From Bacteroidales bacterium (lineage in GTDB: Bacteria; Bacteroidota; Bacteroidia; Bacteroidales; JAIPAH01), in the NCBI GenBank assembly GCA_021738485.1, contig JAIPBX010000018.1, positions 1 through 38,539 on the forward strand: a stretch of DNA of 38,539 nt, given 5' to 3'. The notes under the pieces were generated by a model that worked only from the letters and a program-made list of their open reading frames with translations, was not told the DNA's origin and made no database searches. Shown here one piece after another: positions 7,614 through 16,492 of the stretch. The position numbers were made by a program, and so were the translations under genes. Every line of letters begins with the position of its first letter. Position 1 is the stretch's first letter.

Positions 7614-7790
7614 ATAGTAACGCTGAAAAAAATGTAAAATAGCTACATTTTACCATAACCCCTTTTAAATCAGCAATATATAAATATGCAGAATTCCGGT
7701 TTTTCAACGGGGCTGTTTTCATAACTTTTAGAAGAAACTCATAAAGTCTTACTTTTTAAAAAATTCCTTTTGTAAGTTGTCCTATATTAA

Positions 7791-7937
7791 ATTCTAATCT
7801 TTTCCAATTTGTGTTAGTGGCTTTCTTGAAGGACTGCCACTAAGACACAAAGATACACAAAGTTTTGAATTATTTGATAAAAACTACTTGTAATTCAATA
7901 GTTTACCTTTCTAAATTTTAAGTGCGAAACTTTAGTT
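7791..7937 (+). repeat. Dispersed repeat, copy B (core GTGCGAAACTTTAGTT)
   Basis: The blocks match 837-1006 in the same order. The terminal block at 7913-7937 differs from copy A in only a couple of positions. A hairpin TTAGTGGC...GCCACTAA with a 14-base loop lies in the first half. Confidence 0.7.
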
Positions 7938-8054
7938 GCTGAATATCCTCCTTTATAATTTTTTTAGCCGGTGTTCATCTTAATAATACCAATCCAGCTT
8001 TACGACCTTCCTGTTATTTTACTATATCGCAAACATAAAATTGCAGGATGTTCG

Positions 8055-8062
8055 TACCTTTG
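8055..8062 (+). promoter_or_regulatory. Candidate -7 box TACCTTTG of rbfA
   Basis: This is an exact TAnnTTTG match 68 bases before the chosen rbfA start. No good -33 box is visible. It supports the downstream start, since a frame open from 8041 would begin before the promoter. Confidence 0.4.
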
Positions 8063-8130
8063 CAGAGCAAGGAATCATTATTTTTGCCAGTTTAGACAAC
8101 AAGTATGGATTAGCTACAACAAGAGGAGTT

Positions 8131-8472
8131 ATGGAAACAAAACGTCAGGAAAAGATTTCACGGCAGATACACAAGGACATGGGGGAAATTCTTCAGCGCA
8201 GAAGCCCTGAATTCAACAATGCGATGATTACCGTCACGAAGGTTCATGTGACCAAAGACCTCTCTGTTGCCAGAATTTATGTAAGTTTGTTCGCCACAAA
8301 GGACAAACAGGCAACCCTTCAGCTGATAAGGGAAAACATCAGCGAGATACGGTACGATTTGGGTAACAGGGAGCGCCACCAGCTACGCAAAATACCCGAA
8401 TTGGAGGTGTATGAAGACGATACCCTTGACTATATCGACCATATCGATGAGTTGCTGGATGATGATAAATAG
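8131..8472 (+). CDS. rbfA: 30S ribosome-binding factor RbfA
   Basis: The 113-residue protein has the RbfA pattern: KRQEKISRQIHKDMGEIL, then FNNAMITVTKVHVTKDLSVARIYVSL with the final residues omitted here, then IRYDLGNRERHQLRKIPELEVYEDD. RbfA binds the 30S subunit and helps 16S rRNA 5'-end maturation and late assembly. The frame is open further upstream, but the ATG at 8131 has a good ribosome-binding site (AAGAGGAG) and gives normal family length. It leads a tight cluster with a methyltransferase (6-base gap) and an ABC permease. Confidence 0.93.
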   Translation: METKRQEKISRQIHKDMGEILQRRSPEFNNAMITVTKVHVTKDLSVARIYVSLFATKDKQATLQLIRENISEIRYDLGNRERHQLRKIPELEVYEDDTLDYIDHIDELLDDDK

Positions 8473-8478
8473 ACCATT

Positions 8479-9297
8479 ATGAAGTATGATCCGATAAAAA
8501 AATCGCTGGGAAAGTTTTTTGATAAAACACCGTTTTTACGAAAACTTTTCTACCGGCTGCTGGATATTTTATTGCTCCGCACATGGCATGTCAAAAAGGA
8601 GATTAAAAACTGGAAAAAGAGCCGATCGAACCATTCAGCCAATGTCCTGGATGCAGGCTCTGGGTTTGGACAGTATAGCTATTACCTATCCCGGGCGGGC
8701 AAAAACTGGCAGATTAAAGGGCTGGATGTGAAAGTGGACCAGGTGGAGGAGTGCAACCGGTTTTTCAATCATTTCGGAAAAGATAACGTCCATTTTGAAT
8801 ATGCCGATCTGACCCGGCAAACCGAACCGGAAGAGACTTATGATCTTATTTTGTCAGTGGATGTGATGGAGCACATAGAAGACGACCAGGCCGTGTTTGC
8901 TAATCTTTGCCATTACCTCAAAAAGGGAGGAATGCTGCTTATTTCCACCCCCAGCGATAAAGGTGGCTCGGATGTGCATGAGCACGATGAAGAAGGCGCT
9001 TCTTTTATAGAGGAGCATGTCCGTGACGGATACAATATCGATGAAATACAGGACAAACTCCGTAAGGCGGGGTTTTCGGCTACCGAGGCCAGGTATTCTT
9101 ACGGTAAACCCGGCAAAATCTCATGGCGGCTGACCATGAAATACCCTATCCTGATGCTCAATACATCCAAAGTGTTTTATGTCCTGGTGCCGTTTTATTA
9201 CCTGGTGGCTATGCCTTTAGCACTAATTTTAAACAAAATGGATGTCAGAGGCCGCCATAAAGAAGGAACCGGATTAATCGTAAAAGCCTGGAAATAA
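8479..9297 (+). CDS. Class I SAM-dependent methyltransferase
   Basis: This 272-residue protein has the Rossmann methyltransferase motif I VLDAGSGFG (56-64), an acidic residue after the second strand (IKGLDVK), and motif LILSVDVMEHIEDD. The last two fit the Methyltransf_11/25 group. A hydrophobic stretch (about 232-251, VFYVLVPFYYLVAMPLALIL) follows the catalytic fold and may attach it to the membrane. The substrate is unknown; a lipid, quinone or envelope small molecule would fit the membrane-like tail, but this is inference. It sits between rbfA and a LolC/E-like permease with gaps of 6 and 2 bases and is almost certainly cotranscribed with them. Confidence 0.88.
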   Translation: MKYDPIKKSLGKFFDKTPFLRKLFYRLLDILLLRTWHVKKEIKNWKKSRSNHSANVLDAGSGFGQYSYYLSRAGKNWQIKGLDVKVDQVEECNRFFNHFGKDNVHFEYADLTRQTEPEETYDLILSVDVMEHIEDDQAVFANLCHYLKKGGMLLISTPSDKGGSDVHEHDEEGASFIEEHVRDGYNIDEIQDKLRKAGFSATEARYSYGKPGKISWRLTMKYPILMLNTSKVFYVLVPFYYLVAMPLALILNKMDVRGRHKEGTGLIVKAWK

Positions 9298-9299
9298 TA

Positions 9300-10547
9300 G
9301 TGTATTTTCCGTTTTACATAGCAAAGCGATACCTGGTATCAAAAAAATCTCACAACATCATTAATGTGATCACCGGGGTATCGATGGCCGGAGTGACCAT
9401 CGGGACCATGGCTTTGATTGTGGTGTTGTCGGTGTTCAATGGCTTTGAGCAGGTCGTTACTTCCCTTTTCAATTCGTTTGACCCGGATATTCGCATTTCG
9501 GTGAAAGAAGGGAAAACCTTTGATGCCCATACCCTCCCCCTGGAAAAAATAGCTTCCACACGTGGTGTCAGGGAAACAGTGAAGGTTGTGGAAGAGAATG
9601 CGCTTCTGAAATATAAAAACAATCAACACATCGCCCGCATTAAAGGTGTGAGTGATAATTATAGCCGGATAAACGCCCTCGACACAATGATGGTAAGCGG
9701 ACAGATGCTTTTGCAGGAAGGCGAGCGGAATTTTACGGTTTTGGGCTATGGGGTGGCTTATAAGCTGGGACTTAATGTTTCGGAATTTGATGAAACCCTT
9801 GGCGTTTATGTGCCCCGCAGGGGCCAAACCCAATCGGTATTACTGAACAGGGTTTTTAAAGCCAAAAAGATACTTCCTGCCGGGATTTTTAGCATCCAAC
9901 AGGAAATTGACAGCAAATATGTTTTGCTCCCCTTGCGTTTTGCCAGGGATTTGCTGAATTACGAAGACCAGGTGACGGCCATAGAGGTTTATCTTAGCCC
10001 CGAGGCGTCAACCCAAAAAATAAAAAAGAAGCTGATTCAGTTGTCCGGGGATGATTTCAAAGTGGAAGACCGCTATCAGCAGCAGGCCGTCTTATACAAA
10101 ATTATGAAGTCAGAAAAATGGGTGACTTATTTAATCCTGACTTTTATTCTGATAATCGCTACTTTTAACATTATCGGGTCCTTATCCATTATAATGGTTG
10201 ATAAAAAAGAAGATATTTCGTTTTTGTGGAATCTTGGAGCCGATAAATCAATGATACGAAAAATCTTTTTCCTGGAAGGCGGTCTGATTTCACTTTCGGG
10301 GGCGGTAGCAGGTTTGCTGCTGGGAGGAATTATCTGCTGGCTGCAACAGGCTTTTGGGTTAGTGCAGCTTTCCACATCCGGGTCGTTCGTTATTTCAGCC
10401 TATCCCGTGAAAATGGAATGGATGGACTTTGTAGCCGTACTAGCCACGGTGATTGTCATCGGCGGAGCTGCTACTTTTTACCCGGTATGGCAGATTACTA
10501 ATCGTTATTTCAGAGGCAATTATTTTAAAAAAGTTAATTATATTTAA
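9300..10547 (+). CDS. FtsX-like ABC transporter permease, LolC/LolE type
   Basis: The 415-residue protein starts at GTG, 2 bases after the methyltransferase stop, with the family-typical N-terminus YFPFYIAKRYLVSKKSHNI. It has one transmembrane helix near 22-45, a large periplasmic MacB-like domain (about 46-270), and three further helices near 275-303, 325-352 and 378-400. This is the topology of LolC/LolE subunits, which with the ATPase LolD extract lipoproteins from the inner membrane. No LolD ATPase is present in the window, so the partner must be elsewhere. FtsX-like proteins have other roles, so the Lol assignment is by family resemblance. Confidence 0.85.
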   Translation: MYFPFYIAKRYLVSKKSHNIINVITGVSMAGVTIGTMALIVVLSVFNGFEQVVTSLFNSFDPDIRISVKEGKTFDAHTLPLEKIASTRGVRETVKVVEENALLKYKNNQHIARIKGVSDNYSRINALDTMMVSGQMLLQEGERNFTVLGYGVAYKLGLNVSEFDETLGVYVPRRGQTQSVLLNRVFKAKKILPAGIFSIQQEIDSKYVLLPLRFARDLLNYEDQVTAIEVYLSPEASTQKIKKKLIQLSGDDFKVEDRYQQQAVLYKIMKSEKWVTYLILTFILIIATFNIIGSLSIIMVDKKEDISFLWNLGADKSMIRKIFFLEGGLISLSGAVAGLLLGGIICWLQQAFGLVQLSTSGSFVISAYPVKMEWMDFVAVLATVIVIGGAATFYPVWQITNRYFRGNYFKKVNYI

Positions 10548-10604
10548 GCTTTTAAAAACAAATACTCGAAATTTTCTAAATTCGCTCGAAAAATAGCAAA
10601 AAAC

Positions 10605-13600
10605 ATGGATGCATATCGGAAGACTAATATTATTATAGGCTGGATACTATTCATTGGAGCTTCAATTGTTTATTTCGCTACCCTGGAGCCTACCGCCAGT
10701 TGGTGGGATGCTGGGGAGTACATTGCCACAGCTTACAAGCTGCAGGTAGGTCACCCGCCGGGAGCCCCGTTTTTTCAGTTAATGGGCCGCTTTTTCTCCC
10801 TTTTTGCCTTTGGTGATACTTCTAATGTGGCTTACACGGTGAATTCGATGTCCGCCCTCAGCAGCTCGCTTACCATCGCCTTTTTATTCTGGACTATTAC
10901 CGCCCTGGGTCGCAAAATGGTGCTTACTCATGGCGAGATGACTTCCGGTAAGATGTGGGCTGTTATAGGCAGTGGAATTGTTGGTGCCGCAGCATTTACT
11001 TTTACCGATTCATTTTGGTTTTCAGCAGTGGAAGGGGAAGTATATGCCTTGTCGTCGCTTTTTACCGCTGTAACCTTCTGGGCCATCCTTAAATGGGAGC
11101 AGGTAGCCGACCAACCCCATTCCGACCGGTGGATTCTGCTTATCGTTTACCTGATTGGCCTCTCTATCGGTGTGCACTTGCTCAACTTGCTGGCTATCCC
11201 TGCAATTGCCCTGGTATATTATTTCAAAAAATATGAGCCTACGCCAAAAGGAGGTATCCTCACTTTCGTCATATCCCTTGTTTTAATCGGTTTTATACTC
11301 TATGGTTTGATTCCCGAGATTGTTAACCTCTTTGGACACACCGAGCTGTTCTTTGTCAATTCGTTGGGCCTGCCCTTTACCTCAGGAACGGTTTTCTTTG
11401 CTTTGCTTATGATTGCCCTTTTGGCTTTGGGTATCAGATATACTCACCAGGCAAAACCGGATAAGACACTTAACCGGGTCTTGCTTACCTTGATGATTAT
11501 TCTGGGAGTTTTAGTCCTTGTGGCGTCTTCCTCTTCCAGTAATTTACTCTTCCGCTTTATCGTGCTGGCCGCTCTGGGTTCCGGTATTTATATGATCCGG
11601 GAACGGAAATCTCTTATGAATACGATTCTTCTCAGTATGACTTTTTTATTGATAGGTTACTCTTCCTTTGCAATCATTGTCATTCGTGCCAATGCCGACA
11701 CGCCTATCAATGAAAATGAACCGGATGATGCGGTGAGTTTGTTATCATACCTCAACAGGGAACAATACGGGGACACTCCTTTATTTTATGGACAATATTA
11801 CAATTCCCCCGTAGTGGATTATGAAGATAAATCCCCGATTTACGAGAAAGACTACGAAAAAGGGAAATACGTTGTTACGGATGATCGTAAAGGAACGGTT
11901 CCGGTATATGATTCCGAATTTACAACCATTTTCCCCCGAATGTGGAGCAATCAGAAGCAAAAGCATATCCGGGCCTATAAACAATGGGCCGATATCGAAG
12001 GAACCCCTATAGAACATGAAACACAGAGGGGAAAGAAAAAGGTCATTAATAAGCCGACCTTCGGAGAGAATCTCACCTTCTTTTTTAAGTATCAGGTCGG
12101 TCATATGTATTTAAGGTACTTTATGTGGAATTTTGCCGGAAGGCAAAACAACATACAAGGCCATGGGAATATTGAACATGGTAATTGGAAATCGGGTATC
12201 CCTTTCATTGATAACCCCCGCCTGGGCAACCAGGAGAATCTGCCTGAAAGTATGAAAAATCCCGCCAACAATACTTTTTATTTGCTCCCGCTTTTGTTTG
12301 GAATTATCGGGCTCCTGTACCATATCCAGAAAAAACCGTCTGATGCGATTATTGTCGGTTTGCTGTTTTTGATGATGGGACTTGCCATTGTGGTATATCT
12401 CAATCAGTATCCTTATCAGCCCCGGGAGCGGGATTATGCCTATGCCGGTTCATTCTATGCGTTTGCTATATGGATAGGACTGTCCATTATGGCGCTGTTC
12501 AACGGGTTGCACAACATCTTTAAAAACCAGAAAGTATCGGCGATTGGAGCAACAGTGGTAGGAATACTTCTGGTTCCAACCATTATGGCGGTCGAAGGAT
12601 GGGACTCCCATGACCGCTCCGGAAAATATGCGGCAAGAGACTTTGCCGTAAATTACCTCACCTCTTGTGAAGAAAATGGGATACTCTTTACTAATGGGGA
12701 TAACGATACATTCCCACTCTGGTATGCCCAGGAAGTTGAAGAGGTACGAACAGATGTGAGAGTGGTTAACTATATGCTGGCTTCCGGGGATTGGTACATT
12801 CATCAAATGTTTGAGAAAATGTATAAATCCGAACCTCTGCCTTTCAAACTGAATAAAGAAGATTTTACGAAAGGAACAAATGATGTGGTGTTAGTTCAGC
12901 CCCGGGGGCAGGTTAAGGACCAATATGTTGAACTGGACAGGCTTATAGAGTTTATTGATAATCCCAATACCAAGCTTGAAATGAGGGGTGGAAGAAAAAT
13001 GAACTACATCCCCACGAAAAAAATAAAAATTACCGTAGATAAACAAGCTGTGATTGAAAGCGGCCTTGTTCCTGAAAGAATGCATGACCAGATTGTATCG
13101 GAAATTAAGTGGAAAATCAACAAAACATACTTGTATAAAAACGATTTGATGTTCCTCGACTTGCTGGCCTCTCATGATTGGCAGCGGGCACTTTATTTTG
13201 CTAACCCTTCCAGCATCAGTGATGTTTTTGGCAAGGATCAATACATGCATCTCGAGGGGATGGTTTATAAGTTCATGCCCGTTAAAGCCAAAGAATACGT
13301 AGAAGGTATGGGCGGCATAAACCTGGAGAAAACGTATGATTTACTACTGGATGATTTTAAATGGGGCAACCTCAAAGACCCTGATGTATTGGTGGACCGG
13401 GAGAGCTACCGTAATACTATGATCCCCAAAAACAACTACGTAAGAACCGCCGAAGGATTGATGCATCAAAATAAACTTGATTCGGCCGTGCGTATAGCTG
13501 ACAGACTTCAGGAAGTGTTCCCTCATGAGGAAATTACTTACGACTTTTATTTAACACCGTTGGTAGATGTATATTTTGAAGCCGGAGAGGATAAAAAAGG

Positions 13601-13880
13601 GAAAGAGCTGCTACGTACTATATATGAGCGGTATAGTGAAGATATTGACTATTACGCTTCATTGGACTCACAGTTCCTTAATTACTATCAGCAGGATATG
13701 TCAAGAGCTTATAGCGTGTTGAGGCAATTATCACGCAAAGCGGGACAATATGGTGCTGAAGATCTGGAGCAGGAAATTCAAGAGGATATGAATGACAAGA
13801 TGGATTTCCTTCAGCAAAATATGCAACAGCAGCAACAACGACGACGCCTACAGCAACAAAGAAACCCGGGAAGACAATAG
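10605..13880 (+). CDS. GT117/DUF2723 multi-pass membrane protein, TMEM260-like, with C-terminal TPR-like tail
   Basis: This 1091-residue protein belongs to the DUF2723 family (protein O-mannosyltransferase TMEM260-like, GT117). The N-terminal half holds many membrane helices. The first periplasmic loop carries WWDAGEYI, with D35 and E38 matching the acidic catalytic pair expected in GT-C transferases. A second conserved block, YPYQPRERDYAYAGSFYAF, lies near 605-623. Residues beyond about 650 are soluble, with helical repeats resembling TPRs and a Q/R-rich C-terminus (QQQQQRRRLQQQR). By family it likely transfers a sugar from a lipid-linked donor to exported proteins or another envelope acceptor; donor and acceptor are unknown. 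It starts 57 bases after the permease gene and could be cotranscribed. Confidence 0.85.
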   Translation: MDAYRKTNIIIGWILFIGASIVYFATLEPTASWWDAGEYIATAYKLQVGHPPGAPFFQLMGRFFSLFAFGDTSNVAYTVNSMSALSSSLTIAFLFWTITALGRKMVLTHGEMTSGKMWAVIGSGIVGAAAFTFTDSFWFSAVEGEVYALSSLFTAVTFWAILKWEQVADQPHSDRWILLIVYLIGLSIGVHLLNLLAIPAIALVYYFKKYEPTPKGGILTFVISLVLIGFILYGLIPEIVNLFGHTELFFVNSLGLPFTSGTVFFALLMIALLALGIRYTHQAKPDKTLNRVLLTLMIILGVLVLVASSSSSNLLFRFIVLAALGSGIYMIRERKSLMNTILLSMTFLLIGYSSFAIIVIRANADTPINENEPDDAVSLLSYLNREQYGDTPLFYGQYYNSPVVDYEDKSPIYEKDYEKGKYVVTDDRKGTVPVYDSEFTTIFPRMWSNQKQKHIRAYKQWADIEGTPIEHETQRGKKKVINKPTFGENLTFFFKYQVGHMYLRYFMWNFAGRQNNIQGHGNIEHGNWKSGIPFIDNPRLGNQENLPESMKNPANNTFYLLPLLFGIIGLLYHIQKKPSDAIIVGLLFLMMGLAIVVYLNQYPYQPRERDYAYAGSFYAFAIWIGLSIMALFNGLHNIFKNQKVSAIGATVVGILLVPTIMAVEGWDSHDRSGKYAARDFAVNYLTSCEENGILFTNGDNDTFPLWYAQEVEEVRTDVRVVNYMLASGDWYIHQMFEKMYKSEPLPFKLNKEDFTKGTNDVVLVQPRGQVKDQYVELDRLIEFIDNPNTKLEMRGGRKMNYIPTKKIKITVDKQAVIESGLVPERMHDQIVSEIKWKINKTYLYKNDLMFLDLLASHDWQRALYFANPSSISDVFGKDQYMHLEGMVYKFMPVKAKEYVEGMGGINLEKTYDLLLDDFKWGNLKDPDVLVDRESYRNTMIPKNNYVRTAEGLMHQNKLDSAVRIADRLQEVFPHEEITYDFYLTPLVDVYFEAGEDKKGKELLRTIYERYSEDIDYYASLDSQFLNYYQQDMSRAYSVLRQLSRKAGQYGAEDLEQEIQEDMNDKMDFLQQNMQQQQQRRRLQQQRNPGRQ

Positions 13881-13960
13881 CAGTTGTTTTGCTCTTAGGC
13901 TTGAGCCTGAAGGATAGAACGATTGTGCGAGTGTAAGGAAGTAGGATAGTTAGAATGTGC

Positions 13961-14042
13961 GAGTTGGTGAGTTGGCGATATGGCGATCTGGTGAGTTGGC
14001 GGATTGGCGAGTGGATGAATGTATGATTGTATGAATGTATGA
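13961..14042. repeat. Two adjacent degenerate tandem repeats
   Basis: The first tract has AGTTGGYG/TGGCGA units, the second repeats TGTATGAA about four times. Both lie downstream of the stop codon of the GT117 gene. Confidence 0.6.
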
Positions 14043-14111
14043 ATAAACCTTTTTTGCTTTACTGAGGTAGTCAACCTTCTTAAATGAAGATGTCTCCAAT
14101 AAAAGCTAGAG

Positions 14112-14165
14112 AGGTTGGTCAAAACGTCTTCGTTTTGACCCGGAATTCTTGCAGCCTCTGGCTGC
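14112..14165. repeat. Double-hairpin dispersed element, copy 2
   Basis: AGGTT is followed by a perfect 10-bp stem (GGTCAAAACG, loop TCTT, CGTTTTGACC at 14117-14140). A spacer ending in ATTCTT follows, then a perfect stem (GCAGCC, loop TCT, GGCTGC at 14151-14165). It has the same 54-bp length and spacing as 7382-7435. Confidence 0.75.
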
Positions 14166-14347
14166 CCACACCCACATGGAAGCATTCGTTACAGTTCCAT
14201 TGATTCGACGTAAGACATAATGTATCACATTAGTTTTGCTTAAATTGAGCGAGTTGAATCACCCGTTCAGCGCATACTGGGTTGAGAAAAACCGATTTTT
14301 TCCGCAATCAAAGGTGCAGCGCACCTTAATATTTGTAGCTACCGGAG

Positions 14348-15193
14348 TCATTTTTGTTTTTTGCTCCCACCCATTTTTTTGGGCACCGGCAATTTATTGG
14401 CCCGGTATATCAGGTAGGCTCCGATTAACACAAAAGGAATGCTTAAAATCTGTCCCATCTTGAGTAGCATTTCCTGTTCAAAAGCTACCTGCGGGGCTTT
14501 CAGAAATTCCAGCAGAAACCTTGCTCCAAAGACCAGGCTCAGGAACCAGCCAAATAACAAGCCATATTTTGGTTTCCCATCTTTCCGGTAATAGGTGGTG
14601 ATAAGGAATATAAAGATCGCCAGATAGCTGAGCGCTTCATAAATCTGTGCCGGATGCCGCGGGATCATATCTCTTTGAGCAAAAACAAATGCCCATGGCA
14701 AATCCGTGGGGCTGCCATAAATTTCTGAATTCATCAGATTCCCCGTACGGATAAAAACCCCGGCCAAAGCCACCACGATGACAATGCGATCGATCGTCCA
14801 CAAAAAGCTTTTTTTGGTATTTCTGGCAAAGAGCCACAAAGCAATTATAATTCCAATAGCAGCACCATGGCTTGCCAGACCGCCCTCCCATATTTGTAGA
14901 ATTTCGCCGGGGTTGCTCAGGTAATAATCAGGCTGGTAAAAAAATACATGCCCTAAGCGGGCTCCTATCACCGTACTGATAACCATATATGTGGCGAGCT
15001 TGTCAAGCATCTCCACCGTGAGCCCCTCTTTTTTGAAGATACGCAGCATGATGAAGTAACCTACTACAAATCCAAGGGCAAAAAGAACTCCGTAATAGCG
15101 GATAGCTAAGTTGACTTCTCCTAATAATGGGGCTTCAAAAGCGATTCGAAAGATTTCCGGATCGACATTCCAATTAATATAACTTAATATCAT
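14348..15193 (-). CDS. lgt: Prolipoprotein diacylglyceryl transferase Lgt
   Basis: The 281-residue inner-membrane enzyme transfers diacylglycerol from phosphatidylglycerol to the lipobox cysteine of prolipoproteins. Family marks are visible: IRYYGVLFALGF near the N-terminus, GGLASHGAAIGI (the HGG-like loop region), the signature RTGNLMNSEIYG, and RHPAQIYEAL. About seven membrane helices are apparent and the basic tail KKMGGSKKQK is cytosolic. The length is normal. It lies 40 bases downstream of a glycosyltransferase gene on the same strand, with its own candidate -7 box between. The S41 protein in this window carries a lipobox and is a probable substrate. Confidence 0.95.
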   Translation of the reverse strand: MILSYINWNVDPEIFRIAFEAPLLGEVNLAIRYYGVLFALGFVVGYFIMLRIFKKEGLTVEMLDKLATYMVISTVIGARLGHVFFYQPDYYLSNPGEILQIWEGGLASHGAAIGIIIALWLFARNTKKSFLWTIDRIVIVVALAGVFIRTGNLMNSEIYGSPTDLPWAFVFAQRDMIPRHPAQIYEALSYLAIFIFLITTYYRKDGKPKYGLLFGWFLSLVFGARFLLEFLKAPQVAFEQEMLLKMGQILSIPFVLIGAYLIYRANKLPVPKKMGGSKKQK

Positions 15194-15211
15194 TATGTGG
15201 CTTATTTTTTA

Positions 15212-15219
15212 CAAAAATA
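15212..15219 (-). promoter_or_regulatory. Candidate -7 box TATTTTTG of lgt
   Basis: On the minus strand this is an exact TAnnTTTG match 18 bases before the lgt ATG. No convincing -33 element is seen, so readthrough from the upstream glycosyltransferase gene is also possible. Confidence 0.3.
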
Positions 15220-15233
15220 ACAAAAGATAGTTC

Positions 15234-16313
15234 CTATCCGTGGAATTGGTTGATGAGCTTGTTTAAAGAATCGGCAATGTTTTGAGAGGGTCGGCTTGTG
15301 GGGAATTCATCGGGATTATGTAAGTCCTTTCCCTTGCTAAGCGCTTTTTCCAAAGAAAAATCCTTTTGCAGCATCCGGTCAAAAGATGATCCCTGTAGAT
15401 GTTTTGACAGATACTGCTGTTCCGTTTGGCCGGGTGTAGGGATGAATATCGCCGGCTTATTCAAAGCTATCAAATCCATAATGGTGGAATAGCCGGAACG
15501 GCAAATGATGAGCCCGGAGGTGGCCATGCTCTTTTGCATTGCTTCTCCCGGCAGGTGATTGTAAACGATGGTGTTGCCTATAAAATACGGAGGCTCCTTA
15601 TGGCCGGGCAGACCTCTTACCACAACCCCTTTTTGTTTGATATGGCCGAGTTCCTGCATAACTTTCTTTTCGAAGATGCTTCGCTGGGGCTCAGGACCTG
15701 ATATCACAATAAAGAAATCGTAATAGGAACTTTTTTTAGCGTTCGTGAATCGGGATAAAGGGCCTATATAATCGGTATTATCAACAAGAGGGGGATGGGA
15801 AAGATTCCCGGCGATGGTGGGTGGAGTCCTGTAATCGGGGACCCACAACCGATGGAAGCGGCCGGCGAAAAACCTGTTTAGGCTGGTAATGAGGGGCGAA
15901 AATACCCGGAAGAATGATGGAAGCTGAATGTGATGCTGATGGGTCATGAAAATTGCCGGGACTTTTTTTGTCCACAGTCCATAACGATTGTCTGAGATCA
16001 CCAAATCGATACGGTATTCTTCAATGATTTTTTGTAATCTTATATGTTCTGAATAGATGAACATCAGGATTTTGGGTGACTGAAAAAGGATTTTCAGCGC
16101 AAGGGGGATGGTCCTCGAATAATGGATGCGAATGCCGGGAAAGGTGATAATCTTAAGATCCGGAAACTCCTCTTTCAACAGTGCGTACCCTTCATCTTCA
16201 GCTCCTATAATCACTTCCCATCCCCACTCCAAAAATGTTTTTATGATAGGTATGCAGCGGGTTGCATGTCCCAACCCCCAGTTTAACGGACTAATGAAAA
16301 CTCTCTGTTTTTT
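15234..16313 (-). CDS. MurG-like (GT1/GT28-type) glycosyltransferase
   Basis: The product is 359 residues from the TTG start chosen here. The N-terminus RVFISPLNWGLGHATRCIPI carries the glycine-rich GHATR loop of GT-B transferases. The C-terminal half has IVISGPEPQRSIFEKK and the donor-binding block ICRSGYSTIMDLIALNKPAIFIPTPGQTEQ, split here across several recognisable motifs of the MurG/GT28 C-terminal domain. It probably transfers a sugar from a nucleotide donor; the acceptor is unknown and it is too different from MurG to name. No ATG is available near the N-terminus. The frame opens at TTG 16355, but an exact -7 box (16344-16351) lies inside that extension, which favours TTG at 16313. Confidence 0.78.
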   Translation of the reverse strand, partial: KKQRVFISPLNWGLGHATRCIPIIKTFLEWGWEVIIGAEDEGYALLKEEFPDLKIITFPGIRIHYSRTIPLALKILFQSPKILMFIYSEHIRLQKIIEEYRIDLVISDNRYGLWTKKVPAIFMTHQHHIQLPSFFRVFSPLITSLNRFFAGRFHRLWVPDYRTPPTIAGNLSHPPLVDNTDYIGPLSRFTNAKKSSYYDFFIVISGPEPQRSIFEKKVMQELGHIKQKGVVVRGLPGHKEPPYFIGNTIVYNHLPGEAMQKSMATSGLIICRSGYSTIMDLIALNKPAIFIPTPGQTEQQYLSKHLQGSSFDRMLQKDFSLEKALSKGKDLHNPDEFPTSRPSQNIADSLNKLINQFHG

Positions 16314-16343
16314 CAAAACAATGAATCCGAATTGGTTTTCATT

Positions 16344-16351
16344 CAAAAGTA
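16344..16351 (-). promoter_or_regulatory. Candidate -7 box TACTTTTG of the glycosyltransferase gene
   Basis: This is an exact TAnnTTTG match on the minus strand, 30 bases before the TTG at 16313. No -33 TTTG is seen at the usual distance. Confidence 0.35.
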
Positions 16352-16492
16352 ACAAGGAAAATCATGATGAAATAAGTTTTCGGAAATTTTTAAGTAAGCT
16401 ACATAAATTTCTTTTCAAAAAGCTCTATAATTTTTTTTGGACATTACTACCGAAAACAAAAATGTTGTAATTTTATAAAAAAACCTAATCAA

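Larger units (their letters stand above)
7561..8130. other. Intergenic region between tRNA-Gln and rbfA
   Basis: No gene is supported. The left end carries the tRNA promoter, 7791-7937 is a dispersed repeat copy, and the right end holds the rbfA -7 box at 8055 and a ribosome-binding site at 8123-8128. Short open frames here lack recognisable sequence. Confidence 0.6.
13881..14347. other. Repeat-rich gap between convergent genes
   Basis: No gene is supported. From 13961 to 14042 there are degenerate tandem repeats (GAGTTGGCGATATGGCGA-like, then TGTATGAA octamers). A double-hairpin element follows at 14112-14165, and a perfect hairpin AAGGTGC-AGC-GCACCTT lies at 14311-14327. The two flanking genes face each other. 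Confidence 0.6.

Noticed and set aside
13961-14042. CRISPR-like array
   Set aside because: Units are short, degenerate and directly adjacent with no spacers, and there are no cas genes.
14236-14463. 75-codon plus-strand frame before and across the end of lgt
   Set aside because: Half of it is antisense to lgt, and the rest covers a hairpin repeat. There is no recognisable protein.
16313-16355. N-terminal extension of the MurG-like glycosyltransferase
   Set aside because: It starts at TTG, has no family similarity and overlaps an exact -7 box. The inner TTG directly before the conserved N-terminus is preferred, with moderate certainty.
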